NCBI GenBank assembly: GCA_023265395.1
Contig: JAHFTX010000007.1
Span: forward strand, 1-64,000
DNA from: Thermoplasmata archaeon
GTDB lineage: Archaea; Thermoplasmatota; DTKX01; JAHFTX01
Length of the DNA stretch: 64,000 nt
Direction: 5' to 3'
This document shows, piece by piece, positions 7,640 through 16,225 of the stretch (positions are counted from its first letter, which is position 1; each line of letters opens with the position of its first letter). Below the pieces are notes generated by a model. It had not been told where the DNA came from. It ran no database searches and saw only the letters and a list, made by a program, of their open reading frames with translations. The position numbers were made by a program, and so were the translations under genes.

Positions 7640-8701
7640 CTAGCGCCAGATCCCCGGGATCGTCAGACCGCAGGAGCCGCACTGGCCTTTGCCCAGGTCC
7701 AGCTTGCGCACCGTTGTGTCGAACCAGTGGCGCTCGATCAGCAGCGTGTTGCACCGCGGACAGCGGGTGTTCTCGTACTCTCCATGGTCGACGTTGCCCC
7801 CGTAGACGTAATGCAGGCCCACCTCCTTGGCGGCATCGCACGCCGCGACGACTGTCGTCGGTGGCGTCGGCGGGATGTCCTGCATCTGGTAGTCGGGATG
7901 GAAGGCGGAGAAGTGCAACGGCACGTCCGGGCCGAGCTTGTCGAGGACCCACTGCGCAGTCTGGGTGAACTCCTTGGGGTCGTCGTTGTGGGTGGGGATG
8001 ATCAAGTAGGTCAGCTCGACGTAGATGCCCAGGTCGACCGCGCGCTCGACCGTCTGGAGCACTGGGTCGAGCCGGCCTTTGCTGACCTTCTTGTAGAAAT
8101 CCAGGGTGCCCGCCTTGACGTCGTAGTTGGCGGCGTCGAGGACCGGCGCGAGCTCGGCCAGCGGTGCGGCGTTGATGTAGCCGTTGCTGACCATCGTCGT
8201 GTAGCCGCCTGCCGCCTTGACCTGCTGGTAGCAGGCGAGGATGTACTCGAACCAGATCGAGGGCTCGTTGTAGGTGTAGGCGACGCCCTTGGCTCCGCTC
8301 TTGCGCAGCATCGCGGGGACCTCTTCGGGCGGCACGAAGGCCGTCTCACGATCCCCCGGGCGGTGCTGGCTGATTGAGTGGTTCTGGCAGTGGAGGCACT
8401 TGAAGTTGCATCCGACCGACCCGAAGCTGAGGACCCTGCTCGTGGGGTGGAAGTGGAACAGCGGCTTCTTCTCGATCGGGTCGAGGTTGATCGCCGCGGG
8501 GGTGCCCCAGACGAGGGTGTAGAGCCGCCCCTCGTGGACCGCCCGGATGGTGCAGATGCCCGCCTTGCCCTCGGAGATGACGCAGTTGTGAGGGCAGAGG
8601 GTGCAACGGACGCGCCCCTTGTAGGGCTCCCAGTAGGCGGCCTCGCGCACGGCACGCTGGTCCACCTCGGCAGGGATCCAGTCGAGCGCTCCGGAGGTCA
8701 C
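7640..8701 (-). CDS. amrS: AmmeMemoRadiSam system radical SAM enzyme
   Basis: A 353-residue radical-SAM protein. The cluster motif CNFKCLHCQN (CxxxCxxC) lies near residue 100 after FGSVG. The N-terminus has the family's extra cysteines (CTLCPHNCVISEGKAGIC) and the C-terminus a rubredoxin-like pair of CxxC knuckles (CPRCN and CGSCG). Other family phrases are AYTYNEPSIWFEY and FHPDYQMQDIPPTP. The enzyme is named from its co-occurrence with AMMECR1 and MEMO1 proteins; neither partner is in this window. It starts with GTG and is divergent from the prepilin-peptidase-like gene at 8764 over about 60 bases. The substrate in archaea is not established. Confidence 0.93.
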   Translation of the reverse strand: MTSGALDWIPAEVDQRAVREAAYWEPYKGRVRCTLCPHNCVISEGKAGICTIRAVHEGRLYTLVWGTPAAINLDPIEKKPLFHFHPTSRVLSFGSVGCNFKCLHCQNHSISQHRPGDRETAFVPPEEVPAMLRKSGAKGVAYTYNEPSIWFEYILACYQQVKAAGGYTTMVSNGYINAAPLAELAPVLDAANYDVKAGTLDFYKKVSKGRLDPVLQTVERAVDLGIYVELTYLIIPTHNDDPKEFTQTAQWVLDKLGPDVPLHFSAFHPDYQMQDIPPTPPTTVVAACDAAKEVGLHYVYGGNVDHGEYENTRCPRCNTLLIERHWFDTTVRKLDLGKGQCGSCGLTIPGIWR

Positions 8702-8763
8702 GCTCGTCCTTGGTCACCCCATCGCGATAAGGCTTTGGCAGTCGCCCCGACGGATGTGCGCCC

Positions 8764-9351
8764 GTGGCGGACCTTAAGGCACGCTCGGGCCATGGCGCGT
8801 TGCCGGTGATCCCCATCGATCCGTGGCCGCTGATCCCGCCGTGGCTGGCGTCTCTGCTGATCCCGCGCCTGGGGTTCTGGCTCTACCTGGGGATCGCCTT
8901 CGTCCTGGGCAACTTCGCCACTGCGACGCTGAGCGACCTGCGGCACATGTCGGCGCAGCACGAGTTCGTCACCACGTGGGAGTTGATCCTGTTGGCGCTG
9001 GTCGTCTACGACGTGATCATCAACCTCGACGCGCTGATGGCCGGCGAGCTCGTCCTCTCCCTGGCGCTCAAGTACGGTCTGATCGTGGCCTTCTGCCTCC
9101 TCTCCCACGAACGCATCGGCGTGCTGTTCCGGCTTGCCACCGGAGATGTCGTGGCGCTCGCCTGCGCCAGCGCGTTGCTCTCCCCCATCCTGGTGATCCT
9201 GTTCTTCGTCCTAGTGAAGCTCTTCGACCTGCTGGAGGCGCCGCTCCTGCGCCGTGTCGGCGCCGACGGCGCCTATCCCTTCATGCCCGTGGTGTTCTCG
9301 GCCCTCAGTGGCGTGCTCGCCCTGGGCCTCTGGGTGGGCGGGGCGTTCTAG
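8764..9351 (+). CDS. A24 prepilin peptidase-like membrane protein
   Basis: 195 residues with about five or six hydrophobic helices. Two Asp residues sit where the aspartic catalytic pair of type IV prepilin peptidases is expected: Asp58 in TLSDLRHMSA (compare the family DxRxxxI pattern) and Asp128 in LATGDVVALA (compare GxGD). The intervening loop is short and lacks the bacterial cysteine methylase region, as in archaeal preflagellin/prepilin peptidases. It could process the pilin-like proteins encoded at 15.7-16.7 kb. The GxGD motif is altered to ATGD, so catalytic ability is likely but not certain. The start is a GTG. Confidence 0.65.
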   Translation: MADLKARSGHGALPVIPIDPWPLIPPWLASLLIPRLGFWLYLGIAFVLGNFATATLSDLRHMSAQHEFVTTWELILLALVVYDVIINLDALMAGELVLSLALKYGLIVAFCLLSHERIGVLFRLATGDVVALACASALLSPILVILFFVLVKLFDLLEAPLLRRVGADGAYPFMPVVFSALSGVLALGLWVGGAF

Positions 9352-9377
9352 GCGACCGTGTCGCCGAGCCTGCAAGT

Positions 9378-9383
9378 TTTATA
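9378..9383 (+). promoter_or_regulatory. TATA box for the 40-residue zinc-ribbon gene
   Basis: TTTATA centred 26 bases before ATG 9407, in a GC-rich surrounding, fits an archaeal TBP site giving a nearly leaderless transcript. Confidence 0.55.
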
Positions 9384-9406
9384 GGGCGGAGCCGACTGGA
9401 GGGGCG

Positions 9407-9529
9407 ATGGGCAAGCTCGTCGACAAGTGCACTGGCTGCGGTGCACGCAAGCAGCTGAACTTCCGCGGGTTGTGCAAGCGCTGCAACGTCCTGCCAGAGG
9501 TCCTCGCCAAGCGGGCCGGCGGCAGCTGA
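9407..9529 (+). CDS. Small zinc-ribbon protein (40 aa)
   Basis: A 40-residue protein with two cysteine pairs, CTGCG near residue 9 and CKRCN near residue 24, spaced for one zinc ion, plus several basic residues. It is too short for an enzyme; small archaeal zinc ribbons of this kind often bind nucleic acid or protein partners. ATG 9407 is chosen because a TATA box lies 26 bases upstream and the frame upstream reads through the end of the previous gene in another phase. The next gene starts one base after its stop, so the two are co-transcribed. Confidence 0.7.
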   Translation: MGKLVDKCTGCGARKQLNFRGLCKRCNVLPEVLAKRAGGS

Positions 9530-9530
9530 G

Positions 9531-10325
9531 GTGGGCGACCGCGGGCCGCCCGCAGGGCTGGAGGGGGGTGAGCCGACGTCGTCGCGGCCCGCTGCGCTGC
9601 GCCGTCGCCGCACATACCTGACCCTCGTCGTCGCTGCGCTGCTGCTGATGAGCGGCGCGCTGATTCCCCTACCAGGGACCAGCCATATCAACGGCATCGA
9701 TGGACGCGCCGGTCGCGGGTGCGGCGGCCTCGAGTGCCACCAGCGCGTGGACCCGACGCTGGCGGTGCGCATCGTCGGCGTTCCCCATCGGTACGAATCT
9801 TCGACGACCTATCCCCTGATCATCCGACTGAGCAACGGCACCGCTCCCAATCCCAACGAGGGCGCGGCACGTGGCGGCTTCGACCTCTCGGTCTCTGCAG
9901 GCGTGCTCTCGGCCACCGACTTCGATCCCCAGGTGCGTCTGTACCCAGGGGTCGACGGCAAGGTCCGCGAGGCCGGCCACAGCGCTGCGACCAACGGGCA
10001 GCGCGAGTGGCGGCTCAATTGGACCTCCCCCTCGGGGGGAAAGGTGATCTTCCTGCTCTCGGTCAACGCCGTCAACGGCGATGGCACCCCCGAGGGCGAT
10101 GGATGGACCGGGCAGACCTTCGAGGTGCTCGGGCCCGAGGGTACCAACGACATCGACGTCGTCCCCATCTGGGCGTTGATCGGGGTGGTGCTGACGATCA
10201 CCATCATCGGCTACGTCGTCGGGCCGCGCCGCCGCAAGGCCGCCAAGACGGCGCCCTCCTCGTCCCCCTCCAAGGGGAGGCATTACCGCTCCCTCGCCGA
10301 CGTCACCGACGACTCGCAGGAGTAG
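9531..10325 (+). CDS. Choice-of-anchor V-like secreted protein with a CX4CH site
   Basis: 264 residues: basic N-terminus, signal-type helix (about 28-48), an extracellular domain and a transmembrane helix near residues 213-231, then a basic tail. The outer domain opens with GCGGLECH and continues with GFDLSVSAGVLS, EWRLNWTSPSGG and SVNAVNGDGTPEGD, the order seen in choice-of-anchor V or reeler-like domains, which normally start with a CxxCH-like motif. Here the spacing is CX4CH, a spacing known for covalent heme in some multiheme cytochromes, so heme or another ligand is possible. GTG 9531 follows the previous stop by one base. Role unknown, probably on the cell surface. Confidence 0.7.
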   Translation: MGDRGPPAGLEGGEPTSSRPAALRRRRTYLTLVVAALLLMSGALIPLPGTSHINGIDGRAGRGCGGLECHQRVDPTLAVRIVGVPHRYESSTTYPLIIRLSNGTAPNPNEGAARGGFDLSVSAGVLSATDFDPQVRLYPGVDGKVREAGHSAATNGQREWRLNWTSPSGGKVIFLLSVNAVNGDGTPEGDGWTGQTFEVLGPEGTNDIDVVPIWALIGVVLTITIIGYVVGPRRRKAAKTAPSSSPSKGRHYRSLADVTDDSQE

Positions 10326-10364
10326 GCGCACCCTGCGCCTGCCCCCGTAACCTTCAAGGGTGGC

Positions 10365-11813
10365 GTGCACGTCGCTCGGAGCATGTTCGCCCCCGCTGCG
10401 CCCGATGCGCACGCTCGGATCGCCCTTGGGACCACCCTCATCGCCTTGGTGGTGCTCAGCAGCGCCACGCTCGGTGGCGCGTCCCCTACATCGTGGACCA
10501 CAGGCCAGGAGAAGGACCTGACCGGCCACACCTTCTCCGAGACCTCCTGGACCGCCGAGGTCTCGTATGCCAACGGCACCCACGGCAACTCCACCACCTT
10601 TGGGGTCAGCTACCTCAACAAGTACAGCACCCAGGCGTTCTTGGTCAACCTCAAGGTCCACACGGGTCCGAACGGGCGACAGAGCACCGTCCCCTACCAG
10701 ATGTTCGGGCTGCACTACAACACCCTCCTGGGCCAGGAGGTGTTCATCGGGTCGATCCTCTCCTTCCTGATGGCCTTCAACGACACCAGCAACGGCACCG
10801 GTCCGAGCAGCGGCAGCAACGGCCTGCCCGATCCCGGGCTCGAGCCCGTCTACTACATCATCCCCTTCGGGGTCAGCGACGTCGCAGGGTTCGAGGGCTA
10901 CGCACCCGAGGTCGAGGTCGAACCGGTCAGCGAGGTCAGCACCGACCACTACCGTTTCGAGGTCCACTACCGCAACCTCTTCGCCAAGATCATCGATGGC
11001 AACTCGGTGATCGGCGCACTGCTCTCGGCAGCCTTGCCGCTGTACATCGCCAAGTTCAGCGAGCTGACGGTCCGCTACGACATCACCTACGACCACCTCA
11101 AGGGCACGATCGCCGCCGAGACCTTCTACACCCTCGGGCAGGTCGATACGCTGTGGGTGCTGGGCAAGGAGACCGCTCCGCGGGCTGTTCTGACCCCCAG
11201 CTGGGGAATCGCGGCGGTGCACACCGTCGCCGTCTTCGCCTCCAAGGACTTCAGCTTCTCGCGCGCCTCCGACGGCGTCAAGCTCAAGACCAACATCGCC
11301 GCACCGACGACCGACCTGCAGATGAGCCTGGGTGCCGAGAAGTCGGTCTTCGAGATCGGCTTCCGGGGCACCTTCGACAAGATCGACGAGGCCAACGGCA
11401 ACGCCGTAATCTCCACCGACACCCCGGCGATCAACGGGATCTTCGCCGCGCGGCTCGTCGACCTGTGGCTCGTCGGCGCCCAGGCACCCTTCAGCCTGGA
11501 CCTCTTCTCGGTGTTCGCCTACGCCCTGAGCGACGCCAACCAGAAGCAGTTCTCCAGCCCCAACGACCTGCTGACCCGCGCAGCGAGCCGCTTCACCGCC
11601 GGGGTCTTCTGGTATGGGGTCTCCTTCCCCAGCTGGGAGGGCTACCGCATCGTCCACGACCCGGTCTACACCGCCCATACCAGCTTCGAGGCCAAGGACA
11701 AGGTCAACAAGATCACCGACGAAGGCCGCAAGCGGGTCCCCGACTTCACACTGGCTCTTGCCCTGCTGGGCGTCGCTGTCCCGGCGGTGCTCGTACGTCA
11801 GCGGCGTCGGTGA
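10365..11813 (+). CDS. Large secreted or surface protein, unknown family
   Basis: 482 residues with a signal-like helix (about 19-38) and a short hydrophobic segment right at the C-terminus (LALALLGVAVPAVLV) followed by RQRRR, the layout of an archaeal cell-surface anchor. The outer part is rich in Thr, Ser, Asn and aromatic residues and has several N-glycosylation sequons (e.g. YANGTHGNST, FNDTSNGTG). I recognise no enzymatic motif or known domain. GTG 10365 has a GGGTGG upstream; ATG 10383 is an alternative. It follows the choice-of-anchor V-like gene by 40 bases on the same strand, so the two may act together on the surface. Confidence 0.65.
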   Translation: MHVARSMFAPAAPDAHARIALGTTLIALVVLSSATLGGASPTSWTTGQEKDLTGHTFSETSWTAEVSYANGTHGNSTTFGVSYLNKYSTQAFLVNLKVHTGPNGRQSTVPYQMFGLHYNTLLGQEVFIGSILSFLMAFNDTSNGTGPSSGSNGLPDPGLEPVYYIIPFGVSDVAGFEGYAPEVEVEPVSEVSTDHYRFEVHYRNLFAKIIDGNSVIGALLSAALPLYIAKFSELTVRYDITYDHLKGTIAAETFYTLGQVDTLWVLGKETAPRAVLTPSWGIAAVHTVAVFASKDFSFSRASDGVKLKTNIAAPTTDLQMSLGAEKSVFEIGFRGTFDKIDEANGNAVISTDTPAINGIFAARLVDLWLVGAQAPFSLDLFSVFAYALSDANQKQFSSPNDLLTRAASRFTAGVFWYGVSFPSWEGYRIVHDPVYTAHTSFEAKDKVNKITDEGRKRVPDFTLALALLGVAVPAVLVRQRRR

Positions 11814-11880
11814 AGAGCGCACGTCCTGCCCCCTTGGCCGCGCAGGGGCGTTGAAGTAGGCCGAGGCGCTCCACGACCCG

Positions 11881-14800
11881 ATGGCCGCGCACGCGAGGCA
11901 GCAGCGCCCAGCCCCTGAGGCGTACGCGCCCGTGCTCCCACCCTGGACCGCGCCCACGCAGCAGGTGCTCCTGCCCCCGCAAGCCCCGACCCCTGCCGTG
12001 CACCTGCGCAGCGGTATCTGGGGCAGCGGTGCCGAGCTGCGGCTGCGACTGGCGGCGGTGCAGGTGCTCGCGCATCTGCGGGGGCAAGGCCTTGCATCGC
12101 CGCTGGGTGCCCGGCTGCGCCCGCTTCCCCACCAGCTGGGCGTCGCCCACCGGGTGATCCACGGCTTCGGCCGCGGCGCTCTGCTGGCAGACGAGGTGGG
12201 ACTGGGCAAGACCATCGAGGCGGGCCTGGTGCTCCACGAGCTGCTCACGCGCCAGCAGGTGCATCGGGCACTGGTGCTCGTGCCTGCTGCGCTGTTGCCA
12301 CAATGGGAGGAGGAGCTGCGCGCGCGCTTCCGGCTCCGTCCGTGGGTCTACGGTCGCGACGGAATCGGGGCGGCGGTCCGTTCACCCTCGCTGCAGGGGG
12401 TCGTGCTCGCCTCGTTGCAGACCGCTCGACGGCAACCCCACGCGCGCAACCTCCAGGCGGTCGGCTGGGACCTCGTCATCGTCGACGAGGCCCATCGACT
12501 CAAGTCGAGCAGCTCCCAGGCGCACCAGTTCGTCGCAAGCCTGGGGGCGCCCTGGTTGCTGCTGCTGACCGCCACACCGGTGCAGAACAGCCTGCGGGAG
12601 CTCCATGCGCTGGTGACCCTGATCGACCCGCTGGTGCTTGGCTCCGCCGAGCGCTTCGAGCACACCTTCCTCGCCGATGCCAGCGGGCGCAAGGTCCTAC
12701 GCGCCGAGGAACTGCGTCGCCGCCTGGCGACCGTGATGGTGCGCAACCGTCGCGCGACCCTGCCGGACCTCGTCGACGCCGGGCGCACCGCCTCGACGGT
12801 GCGGGTGGTCCTCTCACCCTCCGAGAAGGCGCTCTACGACGACCTCTCCTCCTATCTGGCCGAGCGCTATCGAATCGCGCGCGCCGAAGGCAGGCCAGCC
12901 CACGGGTTCCTGGTGACGCTCTACCAGCGGATGCTCGCCTCGAGCTTCTCGACGCTCCGCCACGCCCTCGAGGCGCGCCATGGCCACCTCGAACTCGTCC
13001 TAGCGCTGGTGACCCAGGAGCGCCGTTCCCGTCGCAGCGCAGGACAGGCCGATCAGGTGCCCGCGCTGGGGCAGATGGACCTGACCTCCTTGGGGGAGCT
13101 CTGGCTCGACTGGCGTACGACGACTGCCCCGACGCGCCGCGGAGGATCCCGTTCCGCTACGCAGGATGAGCCACGGTTCGACCCTGCGCGACGGTGGGTC
13201 GAGGACCTCTCCGCCGAGGACCTGGCGCGCCAGGAGGAGGACTTGCGGGTCGAGCGCGAACAGCTGGGACGCTTCCAGGCCGCCCTGGCAGCGCTTCCGA
13301 CACCGACAAAGGTGCGCCGCGTCGGTGCACTGGTCGACGAGCTTGCCGCCGGCGGCGGCGCGGCACAGGGTCGACAGGTCGTCCTCTTCACCGAGTTCCT
13401 GCGCACCCAAGCGGAGGTCAGCGCCCACCTGCGCCAGCTGGGTCATGCCGTCGTCGAGTTCCACGGGGGGCTCTCCCCCGAGGCCAAGGAGGAGGCCATC
13501 GCCACCTTCCGGGGCGGGGCGGCGGTGCTGGTGAGCACTGAGGCTGGTGCGGAGGGTCGCAACCTGCAGTGGTGCTCGACGCTGGTCAACCTCGACCTGC
13601 CCTGGAACCCCATGCGCGTCGAACAGCGGATCGGGCGGCTGCATCGGCTGGGGCAGCAGCGGACCGTCCAAGTGGTCAACCTCGTCAGCGCCGGCACGGT
13701 CGAGGAGGAGGTGCTCGAGCTCCTGGCGGAGAAGATCGGCCTGTTCGAGTCGGTGATGGGTGATCTCGATCTCATCCTGGGCGAGGTCACCAGCGACCTG
13801 CCGCTCGAACGCGTCATCATGGACGCCATAGCCCACGTCGACCCGCGGGTGCGCGACAAGGGGGGGGAGGGGGTCTCTAGCGGCGGACTTGCGGAGCTTG
13901 GGGAGCGCTTTGCAGCGGCCCGTGCCGCCTACGGTGCGGCCCATGACCTGATGGGGGCGACCGTCGGAGCACTCGAATTGGGGACCGCCGAGGGTGACGT
14001 GCCCCTCGAGTGGGGGCTGAGCCTGGCCCTGCACCAGTGGCTCCTGGCCTGGGCCGCAGCTCGTGGGTTCCCGCTCTCGCCCCCGAGCGAGGGCATCGTC
14101 ACGTTGCCGACCCACCCATCGGTCGGGGCGCTCAGCGGGCGGTGGCGGCTGCCAGCCGCCTGCCCCGCCCCGGGGGTGCCAGCCGACGTCGATGATGGCC
14201 CTCCGCTGCTGTGGATGGCCGATAACGACCTGCAGCGTGAGCTCGGGCGCAGCCTCCAAGGCGGTGCGACTGCGCTGCTGGCGCCGCCTAACGATGCGGC
14301 GCGGCTGCGTGGCTTCGAGGGCATCGAGGGTTTGGTGGTGTGCGCCCTGCGCCCCTCCGATGACGGGAGCCCGCCTGTGATGGTCGAGGTGGCCGTCGGG
14401 ACAGACGGGTCGCCGTTGCCTGCCGACCTGCCCTCCCTCCCCGAGGTCGCTGCCCTCTGCGGCACCACCGATCCCTCCCCTGCGGTCTCACCGCCTCCGC
14501 CCGAGCGCCTCGAGCAGCTGTTGGCGCTGGCCCTGGGGCGTCTCGAGAGGACCGCCCCCCCGTCGACGACGGCTCCTGTGCCGCAGGGCGCCGACCGATG
14601 GCACCGCCTCGAGGGGACCTTGCGCGACCATTACGCCGACCAGCGGGCGCAGCTGCAACAAGAGGAGCGGACGATGCGCCAGCGGCACACGACCTCGCTG
14701 GTGCGGCAGCGCTCGGCTGCCGGGGAACGCCGCCGCGCATTGCTCCGCGAGCGCATGCTGAGCACATCGAGCCTCGATTCCCTCTCGCTGCGACGTGCCG

Positions 14801-14940
14801 CCCTCGATGCCCAGGAGGTCGAGGTCCTCGCCGAGGTGCGACGCCGACACGCCGCGGCGCCGCACCGTGCAGGGCCGCTCCAACCGCTGGCGGTGGCCTG
14901 GCTCTCCATCGGCTCGACCCCTCGACGTCGCCGGGGCTGA
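11881..14940 (+). CDS. SNF2/RapA-type helicase-like ATPase
   Basis: A 1019-residue superfamily 2 ATPase that should translocate on double-stranded nucleic acid or remodel protein-nucleic acid complexes. Motif I is DEVGLGKT (residues about 104-111), motif II DEAH (about 202-205), motif III LLTATP, motif V STEAGAEGRNLQ and motif VI QRIGRLHRLGQ. The arrangement and QNSLRELHALVTLID fit the RapA/HepA-like branch, known in bacteria for recycling RNA polymerase and present in archaea with less defined roles. About 350 residues after the helicase core have no recognised domain and end in a helical Arg/Glu-rich stretch. Start is the ATG at 11881. Confidence 0.9.
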   Translation: MAAHARQQRPAPEAYAPVLPPWTAPTQQVLLPPQAPTPAVHLRSGIWGSGAELRLRLAAVQVLAHLRGQGLASPLGARLRPLPHQLGVAHRVIHGFGRGALLADEVGLGKTIEAGLVLHELLTRQQVHRALVLVPAALLPQWEEELRARFRLRPWVYGRDGIGAAVRSPSLQGVVLASLQTARRQPHARNLQAVGWDLVIVDEAHRLKSSSSQAHQFVASLGAPWLLLLTATPVQNSLRELHALVTLIDPLVLGSAERFEHTFLADASGRKVLRAEELRRRLATVMVRNRRATLPDLVDAGRTASTVRVVLSPSEKALYDDLSSYLAERYRIARAEGRPAHGFLVTLYQRMLASSFSTLRHALEARHGHLELVLALVTQERRSRRSAGQADQVPALGQMDLTSLGELWLDWRTTTAPTRRGGSRSATQDEPRFDPARRWVEDLSAEDLARQEEDLRVEREQLGRFQAALAALPTPTKVRRVGALVDELAAGGGAAQGRQVVLFTEFLRTQAEVSAHLRQLGHAVVEFHGGLSPEAKEEAIATFRGGAAVLVSTEAGAEGRNLQWCSTLVNLDLPWNPMRVEQRIGRLHRLGQQRTVQVVNLVSAGTVEEEVLELLAEKIGLFESVMGDLDLILGEVTSDLPLERVIMDAIAHVDPRVRDKGGEGVSSGGLAELGERFAAARAAYGAAHDLMGATVGALELGTAEGDVPLEWGLSLALHQWLLAWAAARGFPLSPPSEGIVTLPTHPSVGALSGRWRLPAACPAPGVPADVDDGPPLLWMADNDLQRELGRSLQGGATALLAPPNDAARLRGFEGIEGLVVCALRPSDDGSPPVMVEVAVGTDGSPLPADLPSLPEVAALCGTTDPSPAVSPPPPERLEQLLALALGRLERTAPPSTTAPVPQGADRWHRLEGTLRDHYADQRAQLQQEERTMRQRHTTSLVRQRSAAGERRRALLRERMLSTSSLDSLSLRRAALDAQEVEVLAEVRRRHAAAPHRAGPLQPLAVAWLSIGSTPRRRRG

Positions 14941-14943
14941 AGG

Positions 14944-14950
14944 TATAAGA
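14944..14950 (+). promoter_or_regulatory. TATA box for the 57-residue zinc-ribbon gene
   Basis: TATAAGA centred 27 bases before ATG 14974 just after the helicase stop; it predicts a leaderless transcript. Confidence 0.55.
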
Positions 14951-14973
14951 CCCCCCGGCCGACATTTGGGTCG

Positions 14974-15147
14974 ATGGCGGCGCACCCGCTGGCCACCGCC
15001 CCGTTCAAGGCGGATTATGGCTCCTGCCCCGCCTGCGGCGGAAAGCTGGTCCTCGACGGCTTCAACCCCACGCGCCTCTTCGTGAAGTGCTGCGGCAAGT
15101 TCGGACTGCAGGACGGCTGTGGCTACTCCGACGTTCGGCTCCATTGA
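14974..15147 (+). CDS. Small zinc-ribbon protein (57 aa)
   Basis: 57 residues with a topoisomerase-like zinc-ribbon layout: CPACGGKLVL at the N-terminal knuckle and FVKCCGKFG followed by GCGYSD at the C-terminal one. Related zinc ribbons occur at the ends of archaeal and bacterial topoisomerase I and in other nucleic-acid proteins, but here it stands alone. A TATA box at 14944 gives an independent leaderless start. It precedes sepF by about 70 bases on the same strand. Function unknown, nucleic-acid binding likely. Confidence 0.7.
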   Translation: MAAHPLATAPFKADYGSCPACGGKLVLDGFNPTRLFVKCCGKFGLQDGCGYSDVRLH

Positions 15148-15173
15148 ACGCAAGCTCCGCGAGGGTGCGACAC

Positions 15174-15181
15174 CTTTATGG
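15174..15181 (+). promoter_or_regulatory. TATA-like box for sepF
   Basis: CTTTATGG about 38 bases before the sepF ATG would place transcription start near 15203 with a short leader. Confidence 0.4.
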
Positions 15182-15215
15182 GCGTACCTTCGTCTTGCGC
15201 CGTGAGGCGCGCGAC

Positions 15216-15602
15216 ATGGCCAAGGGCTTCCTCAAGCGGCTCAAGCCCAACGAGGCTCGGGTCCAGGCTTCCGAATCCTTCATCGACCTTGGGGCTCTCG
15301 AAGAGGCAGGTCTGATCTCCCCTGCCGACGGCGGTCCCGCTGGCACCCTGCGTGTCGCCGAGGTGCAACAGTACGAGGACCTGCGCGAGTTGATCGACTT
15401 GATCTACCAGGGCACCTTCATGATAATCGACTTCAACCCCATCGCCGAGGACGAGCTGAGCATGCGGCGCGTCACCAGCGAGCTGCAGACGGCGGTGAAG
15501 GATACCGGCGGCGACCTCGTCGCGCTCAAGCGCAACTTCCTGGTCGTCGCACCGGCCGGTGTCAAGATCGACCGCAAGGTCATCAAGTCCTCCGTGCTCT
15601 AG
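15216..15602 (+). CDS. sepF: Cell division protein SepF
   Basis: A 128-residue archaeal SepF. An N-terminal amphipathic stretch (MAKGFLKRLK) fits membrane attachment, and the C-terminal SepF domain follows, with YEDLRELIDLIYQGTFMIIDF, the paired-helix segment and the terminal strand GDLVALKRNFLVVAPAGVKI. In archaea SepF anchors the FtsZ ring to the membrane; no ftsZ lies in this window. ATG 15216 gives the expected N-terminus; the open frame further upstream overlaps the zinc-ribbon gene and is arginine-rich. The preceding small zinc-ribbon gene is on the same strand but has its own promoter. Confidence 0.93.
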   Translation: MAKGFLKRLKPNEARVQASESFIDLGALEEAGLISPADGGPAGTLRVAEVQQYEDLRELIDLIYQGTFMIIDFNPIAEDELSMRRVTSELQTAVKDTGGDLVALKRNFLVVAPAGVKIDRKVIKSSVL

Positions 15603-15658
15603 CCCGGCTGCGCCCCTGTGCGGGCGATCGCGGTCCGCTCCACCGGTCCGGCATCTGC

Positions 15659-16225
15659 CTACGCCGCCACACGAAGCAACACGGTCAGCCTCGGACCACC
15701 CTCTTCCGTGGCGACCTGCCGTTCCAACGTCAGGCGCAGGTGCGCCGGACTCAGGTGCACCATGCCGGTGGCAGGTCCGCTGCGTTCGACGTCCATCGCG
15801 TCGCCCCAGTGCAAGAGCACCGGTTCCCCATCGGCGTCATGGAACGGGGCGTAGTGGGCGCTCCCGGAGTCGAGGGCGACGTAGGCCCCGCTGCAGTTGG
15901 GATGCCCTGCCTCGACCTTTGGGGAACATCCCACCCACAGGTCGGTGGCCCGGTGCACGCCATTGCCGCCGCCCTCGAAGGTCGTCACCGTCGCGCCCAG
16001 CGGCCCTGCCGCATCCAATCGTAGGAGCGCGGACTGCAGTCGCTCGATCGCAGACGTCGCATCCGTTCGGGCAGCCTGCAGCGACACCTCGTCCAGCAGC
16101 GCCGCGCCCAGCGAGGCGATCAACGTCGCCCCCAGCACCGTCAGCACCAGATCGAAGGGGAGTTCGACCACTGCCTGCTCCGATCGGCAGAGCCGACGCA
16201 CCGCAGGACTCCGTGGTGTCCTCAC
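15659..16225 (-). CDS. Type IV pilin-like protein
   Basis: 188 residues. A basic N-terminus (RTPRSPAVRRLCR) is followed by SEQAVVELPFDLVLTVLGATL, a hydrophobic helix carrying polar and Glu residues as in archaeal pilins, pseudopilins or TadE-like proteins; the rest is a globular exterior domain with two Cys. Processing by the A24-like peptidase at 8.8 kb is conceivable. The GTG start overlaps the stop of the preceding gene by three bases (GTGA), so the two are translationally coupled. No pilus ATPase or platform gene is nearby, so the assembly system is not in the window. Confidence 0.55.
   Translation of the reverse strand: MRTPRSPAVRRLCRSEQAVVELPFDLVLTVLGATLIASLGAALLDEVSLQAARTDATSAIERLQSALLRLDAAGPLGATVTTFEGGGNGVHRATDLWVGCSPKVEAGHPNCSGAYVALDSGSAHYAPFHDADGEPVLLHWGDAMDVERSGPATGMVHLSPAHLRLTLERQVATEEGGPRLTVLLRVAA

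Noticed and set aside
7578-7952. N-terminal extension of the TPR protein to an earlier ATG
   Set aside because: The added residues are Arg/Gly/Pro-rich and overlap the amrS coding sequence in another frame; TPR-like sequence starts only after 7577.
9669-12248. A long open frame (859 codons) on the minus strand
   Set aside because: It lies opposite three well-supported plus-strand genes, is rich in Val, Asp, Gly and Arg from reversed GC-rich codons, and shows no motif.
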